Source: TMP-7 sp038212445
Lineage (GTDB): Bacteria > Acidobacteriota > Terriglobia > Bryobacterales > Bryobacteraceae
DNA: 64,000 nt
Direction: 5' to 3'
Assembly: GCA_038212445.1 (NCBI GenBank)
Contig: JBBQUM010000001.1
Location: 248,001-312,000 of the forward strand
The position numbers and the translations under genes were made by a program. Below the pieces are notes generated by a model. That model had not been told where the DNA came from. It did not search any database and saw only the letters and a program-made list of their open reading frames with translations. This document shows, one piece after another, positions 60,141 to 64,000 of this stretch. Within the stretch, counting starts at the first letter, position 1. Every line of letters starts with the position of its first letter.

Positions 60141-62006
60141 CTACCGCAGCCCTTGCACATCCTGGACGCGTACATTGTACACGTCGAGCGTCCGTCCAAG
60201 CGCCTGATCGAGCGACACCCGCGCATTGCTATACGACACCAACGCCGACGTGATCGCCGCCTCACCCGACACCAGATCACGCTGCTGCTGGACCACGGCA
60301 TAAGGCGTCGATGCGCCCAGTCTATACTTGGTCTGCTCGCCCGTGTAGAGCTCCTGCTGCAACTGGCGGTTCTTCACCGCGGCATCGTACCGGGCGCGCG
60401 CCTGCTGCATCGACACCACATAGTTCGCGATGTCCACCGGCACCTGATTTCGATTTTTCTGGTTATTAAGCTGCGTTTGACGGAGTTGCAGCAGGTCGAT
60501 GGCATAGTCAGCCTGCGCCTGGTTGTTGCCCAGCTGCGCGACGAAGAAAGCACCCACACGCTCAGTGGCAAAGTTGCGGCGAAGCAGTTGCCCCAAGGCA
60601 TTGCCCAGCCCGCCCACGAAGTACGGGTCAGCCGAAAAGGTGTTCGGACCCGCCACCACGGTTCGTGCGGTGCCCGCCAGTCCGGCGTGACTCTCACCGG
60701 CGACCACCTGCGCCGTCGGTAGAAGCCCGTTCTTCGTTCCCAGCATCGAAACTTCGCTGGTCTTCTCTCGCAACTTGTCGCTGGCCAGATCGGCGCGCAT
60801 CTGCAGCGCTTGATTTACCAGATCGGCGATAGGCGGCAGGTCATCCTTCTCCGGCATGACGATTTTGTCGGTGGGAACAATCCGCGCCGCCGCCACCAGC
60901 GGGTCGCTAATCATGTTCCGGCTGATGAAAGTCTTTAGCCGGAGTTCCTGCTGCGCGAGCGTCGTTTCGGCATCCTTCACAGATTGCCTGGCGGTCACCA
61001 ACTGGCGTTTAGCGTTGATCTCTTCCGGCGGAGCCACCGCGCCGAGATTGATCTGTTCCTGGACGTTCTTCAAAAACTGCTCGCCCACCGTTACCGTATT
61101 CCGCTTGGCTTTCAGATCCTCGTACGATGCCGAGAGGCTGTAGTAGATGTTGACGACGTTCGTCACCACGCCAATTAGCTGCGTGCGAAACGACAAATCG
61201 TTCAACTGCAGGTTCAGTTTCGCAATTGTGATCTGACGCGCGTTCACAGCCACGCCGAAACCGCGCAGCAGATTGTGCTGGGCCGACAACGAAATCGAAG
61301 GCGCCACCGACGGGTTGAGCACATCGCTGACCGCGTTTTCATTCAGGTAGGTTTCTTTGAAGTTCCCCGTGATCAGGCCTCCGCTCAACGTACCCTGCTG
61401 ATATGTCGCTGACTGATTGCGGGTGTTACTGACCAACGCCGTCGTCAAACTGACCGTCGTGTTCGACTGCGGAGTGGTTATGTGTGAGAAGGTGGTCGAT
61501 TCCTGGATGATCGGATCCAGGTTCTGGGTCACAGGACCAATCTGCGATACCGTCGCATTGGTATTAGCCCCGCGAGTGGTGCTGCTTCCCGGAACATTGA
61601 TGCCGGCCGCTGCCTGTGATCCTGCCACGCCCTGTCCTGACGCTACGGTGCCCGCCTGCGACGCCGCGCTGGGCACACCCGGCAGGGCGCCGCCGGCCTG
61701 GGCACGTTCCACCTGCCACTCGCCGCGGAGAGGATTGTAGCGCGAGACTTCGAGATCGATATTGTTTTCGAGTGCCAGCGCGATGGCGTCCTGAACGGTC
61801 AGATAGATGGTGCCGGCGCGAATCAGATCGTGCAAATGCGTGCCGTCCACCGTTCGTACCGCAGGGACCTCCGGCGTGCGATAAGGCCGCGTAATGATCG
61901 AGCCCGACGGTCTCACCGGCGCAATCGAGACCTGCTGCGACCATGCCGGCATTGCGCAAGCGAGCGCACCAGCGAGAATCTGACGTGTGGCTTCACGCAT
62001 TCTCAT
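60141..62006 (-). CDS. TolC-family outer-membrane efflux protein (second of a tandem pair)
   Basis: 621 residues with a signal peptide (MRMREATRQILAGALACAMP...AWS). The two OEP repeats have the usual coiled-coil patterns: LQLNDLSFRTQLIGVVTNVV, QINLGAVAPPEEINAKRQLV, DVANYVV-like and RLGASTPYAVVQQQRDLVSG, and YSNARVSLDQALGRTLDVYN. It forms a trimeric channel in the outer membrane, usually with an adaptor and pump, none of which is nearby. Its start is in ATGA overlap with the upstream paralogue, so they form one operon. Confidence 0.9.
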   Translation of the reverse strand: MRMREATRQILAGALACAMPAWSQQVSIAPVRPSGSIITRPYRTPEVPAVRTVDGTHLHDLIRAGTIYLTVQDAIALALENNIDLEVSRYNPLRGEWQVERAQAGGALPGVPSAASQAGTVASGQGVAGSQAAAGINVPGSSTTRGANTNATVSQIGPVTQNLDPIIQESTTFSHITTPQSNTTVSLTTALVSNTRNQSATYQQGTLSGGLITGNFKETYLNENAVSDVLNPSVAPSISLSAQHNLLRGFGVAVNARQITIAKLNLQLNDLSFRTQLIGVVTNVVNIYYSLSASYEDLKAKRNTVTVGEQFLKNVQEQINLGAVAPPEEINAKRQLVTARQSVKDAETTLAQQELRLKTFISRNMISDPLVAAARIVPTDKIVMPEKDDLPPIADLVNQALQMRADLASDKLREKTSEVSMLGTKNGLLPTAQVVAGESHAGLAGTARTVVAGPNTFSADPYFVGGLGNALGQLLRRNFATERVGAFFVAQLGNNQAQADYAIDLLQLRQTQLNNQKNRNQVPVDIANYVVSMQQARARYDAAVKNRQLQQELYTGEQTKYRLGASTPYAVVQQQRDLVSGEAAITSALVSYSNARVSLDQALGRTLDVYNVRVQDVQGLR

Positions 62007-63886
62007 CGGCGTCCCCCTGCGGGCGGAGGCAGTGTCGACGGCAGCGCCGACTCCCTCGCTACTCGACCCTTGCGCGCCTCGTCCACCGAGACGCCGTTCA
62101 CTTCAAGTGTCTTGCCCAGCGCCTGGTCCAGCGAAATTCTGGCATGCGTGTAGTTCGCCATTGCCTGCGTTACGTTGCTTACGGCCGTGGCGTAGTCGCG
62201 TTGATCCTGCACCACCTGGAAGGCAGTAGCCGCGCCCAGTGACAGCTTTCTCTGGTCAGCTTCGAGAGTCTGATCCTGCAGTTGGCGCGACTGCACCGCC
62301 GCTTCATAGCGGGCGCGCGCCTGGTCCAGGCCAATCAGCGCGTTCTGAACGTCCACTCGCACCTGGTTCACGTTCTTGCGCAAATTCAGTTCGTTCTGCC
62401 GGATCTCAAGCTGACTGGTAACGTAGTCCGATTGCGCCGCGCGATTGCGCAGCGGAATGTTCAGCGAGAAGCCCGCCGAGTAGCTCGGATAGTTCCGGCG
62501 GAAGATCTGCCCCAGCAAGTTGCCGTAGCCGCCCACAAGGTAGCCCAGGCCCGGATCGAGCCCTCCAAGTTGCGTGAGTTCACCAGTGAGTCCGTTGTTG
62601 GTGAGGTCGACAAAAGCCTGCAGCGTGGGTCGCAGCGAACTCTTGATTCCCACCAGGTTGAGGTGGTTACTTTCGAGGTTGATCCTGGCCTGATCGATTT
62701 CGGGCCGGGCTAGCAGCGCGTCGGCCACCAGATCGTCTAGCGGACGAACCTGCTCCGTCGCCGGCATCACGATCTTGTCGAGCGGGACGATGTGCAGCGA
62801 GGCAAGTTCCGGCGACGCGACGCCGTTGCGCGCGAGCATGTTCTTGAGAATCGTCTCCTGCTGTTGCAGGTTGGTCTGCGAGATGGTCAGATCCTGGCGG
62901 CTGGCGTATACCTGGGCTTCAGCGCGAGTCACTTCGAGTTCGGCGAGCGATCCGAGTTCCACCTGCTTCTTGTTATCGGTGAGTAACTGATCGGCGGTGG
63001 TCAACTGCTGCCGGCGCGCTCGCACGTCTTCGTCAAACGCAACCAGATCCCAATAGAGATTCAGCGCTGCCGCCACTGTGGTGATCACCTGCTGCTTGAA
63101 CTGCAGGTCGGTCACCTTCAGATTGTTCTTCTGCACGCGAATATTGCGTCCGTTCACCGCGGAACCGAACCCTTGCAGCAGGTTCTGTGTGATCTGAAGA
63201 TCGAGTGAGCCGTTGGTGAATGGATTGATGCTGAACCGTGAGCTGTTGACTGAAATTCGATTGCTCGAATAGGTCAAAGTCGCGCTGGTGCCGTAGAGCC
63301 AGTTCTGCGAATACTGCGCCTGAATGGTGCGCACGTTCTGCACCAGGGCGGTGGTTCCTGTGACAACGGTATTGCTCTGCGGTGTCGTCGCGTGTTGAAA
63401 ATTCAGGAACGTGAAGATTGTGGGATCGAGTGACGGGATTTGCGGACCCAACTGGGTCACGATACCGCCGCCGGATCCAACTGTGCCGCCGCCGGCAACT
63501 CCGCCGGTGTTCAGACTCACGCCCTGAAGACTGACGCTGGTGGGTCCCTGCGCCAGCGGTGCGCCGACGCTTCTCAGCGCGCCGCCCGAAAATGCGCGCC
63601 GCAGCACTTCGCGAGCCAGCAGTTGCCCGTAGCGCTGCACCTCGATGTCGATATTGTTTTCCACCGCTAGCGCGACCACGTCGGTGGCTGTCAGGTATAA
63701 GTTCCCGGCGCGAATCAGGTTGTCCAGGCGTGGAGAGTTCGACAGATTGATCTCAGGCACGGTGCGGGCCTGATAAGGGCGGGTGAAAAAGCCAAAACGT
63801 CCCCCCTCTGGCGTATCGATCCGGATCTCGTCCTGGGCTGCTGCCGAGCTTAGGCAGAGTAAGATGACTGGCAGTAATCTTTTCAT
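62003..63886 (-). CDS. TolC-family outer-membrane efflux protein (first of a tandem pair)
   Basis: 627 residues with a signal peptide (MKRLLPVILLCLSSAAAQDE). It resembles its neighbour over the whole length: both have LYLTATDVVALAVENNIDIE-type starts, ATTPQSNTVVTGTTALVQN and YTHARISLDQALGKTLEVNG. Both carry a long Gly-rich insertion near residues 100-140. Two tandem, coupled TolC paralogues without a pump gene between suggest two efflux systems or a special outer-membrane role. Upstream genes lie outside the window. Confidence 0.9.
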   Translation of the reverse strand: MKRLLPVILLCLSSAAAQDEIRIDTPEGGRFGFFTRPYQARTVPEINLSNSPRLDNLIRAGNLYLTATDVVALAVENNIDIEVQRYGQLLAREVLRRAFSGGALRSVGAPLAQGPTSVSLQGVSLNTGGVAGGGTVGSGGGIVTQLGPQIPSLDPTIFTFLNFQHATTPQSNTVVTGTTALVQNVRTIQAQYSQNWLYGTSATLTYSSNRISVNSSRFSINPFTNGSLDLQITQNLLQGFGSAVNGRNIRVQKNNLKVTDLQFKQQVITTVAAALNLYWDLVAFDEDVRARRQQLTTADQLLTDNKKQVELGSLAELEVTRAEAQVYASRQDLTISQTNLQQQETILKNMLARNGVASPELASLHIVPLDKIVMPATEQVRPLDDLVADALLARPEIDQARINLESNHLNLVGIKSSLRPTLQAFVDLTNNGLTGELTQLGGLDPGLGYLVGGYGNLLGQIFRRNYPSYSAGFSLNIPLRNRAAQSDYVTSQLEIRQNELNLRKNVNQVRVDVQNALIGLDQARARYEAAVQSRQLQDQTLEADQRKLSLGAATAFQVVQDQRDYATAVSNVTQAMANYTHARISLDQALGKTLEVNGVSVDEARKGRVARESALPSTLPPPAGGRR

Positions 63887-64000
63887 CGCAATAAAGGTCT
63901 GTATCTCCTAGTAGAACGCAAAACAGGACGTTCCTGTTCCCGTCATCCTCCTGATCGATACAATATCCCTGATGCCCTCGACTTTTCGCGCATTACTCGC
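63887..64000. other. Intergenic region and possible start of the next gene
   Basis: About 110 bp upstream of the tolC pair. A plus-strand ATG at 63972 (MPSTFRALL..., running off the end) follows TACAAT at 63959-63964 by 7 bp, which could be a leaderless promoter and gene start. It is too short to identify. Confidence 0.3.

Overview
The window looks like a chromosomal segment of a GC-rich Acidobacteriota, most likely of the Bryobacterales/Solibacteraceae ('Candidatus Solibacter'-like) group. The clues are a secreted S53 peptidase ending in the Solibacter-type C-terminal domain (TIGR03437 type), an unknown-function protein opening with the ANRANAQ..STGP..NATKHGL pattern that I recall as frequent in this group, several Ser/Thr kinases joined to TolB/PD40-like beta-propellers, ASPIC/UnbV and FG-GAP repeat proteins, and much gene debris. 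No rRNA, tRNA, CRISPR array, prophage or intact insertion sequence was seen.

Layout. 0-4.5 kb (minus strand): 5' part of an acyl-CoA synthetase, a membrane-anchored MutS-like ATPase, two small unknown genes and thiC. 4.6-11 kb (plus): a secreted repeat protein, a Xaa-Pro aminopeptidase, and a CHASE2 histidine kinase followed by an NtrC-type response regulator. 11-14.9 kb: the S53 peptidase and a wrecked efflux adaptor gene. 14.9-20.1 kb: a YkgJ-type Fe-S protein, an unaccompanied PduS/PduT-like microcompartment electron-transfer pair, a Tat-exported FG-GAP/UnbV protein and a class V aminotransferase. 20.2-34.1 kb: an M48 peptidase, unknown secreted proteins, a PD40 sensor protein and two PD40 kinases; between the kinases lies a decayed zone with broken copies of a kinase tail, a GrpB pseudogene and an LPMO-like protein. 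34.1-42.7 kb: a cyanophycin module (DUF1854 protein, ABC transporter with a zinc ribbon, cyanophycin synthetase, a second CphA-like protein without a Mur-ligase P-loop, an amino acid permease). 42.7-45 kb: an enoyl-CoA hydratase and a DUF5060/DUF4038 glycosidase-like protein. 45-48 kb: an ammonium-uptake cluster (two unusual shortened PII proteins, an OmpR-family regulator, a frameshifted AmtB). 48-50.4 kb: an alcohol dehydrogenase pseudogene, a YihY/BrkB membrane protein and an EcsC protein. 50.4-64 kb: housekeeping and envelope genes (ComF, HNH, sulfatase-like, YqeY, SerA, a toxin-antitoxin pair, PyrE, TruA, ThrS, a GT21-like glycosyltransferase and two tandem TolC-family proteins).

Togetherness. 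Nitrogen is the clearest theme: ammonium uptake and its PII/OmpR control sit about 3 kb from the cyanophycin genes, which store nitrogen as an Asp-Arg polymer. The two PII genes share an upstream block with an 11-bp-period direct repeat, and a weaker version lies upstream of amtB; this fits control by the OmpR-type regulator encoded between them. By eye the plus strand is C-rich up to about 14 kb, G-rich from 15 to 47 kb and near balanced after 48 kb. Both switches fall at pseudogenes, which suggests an old rearrangement.
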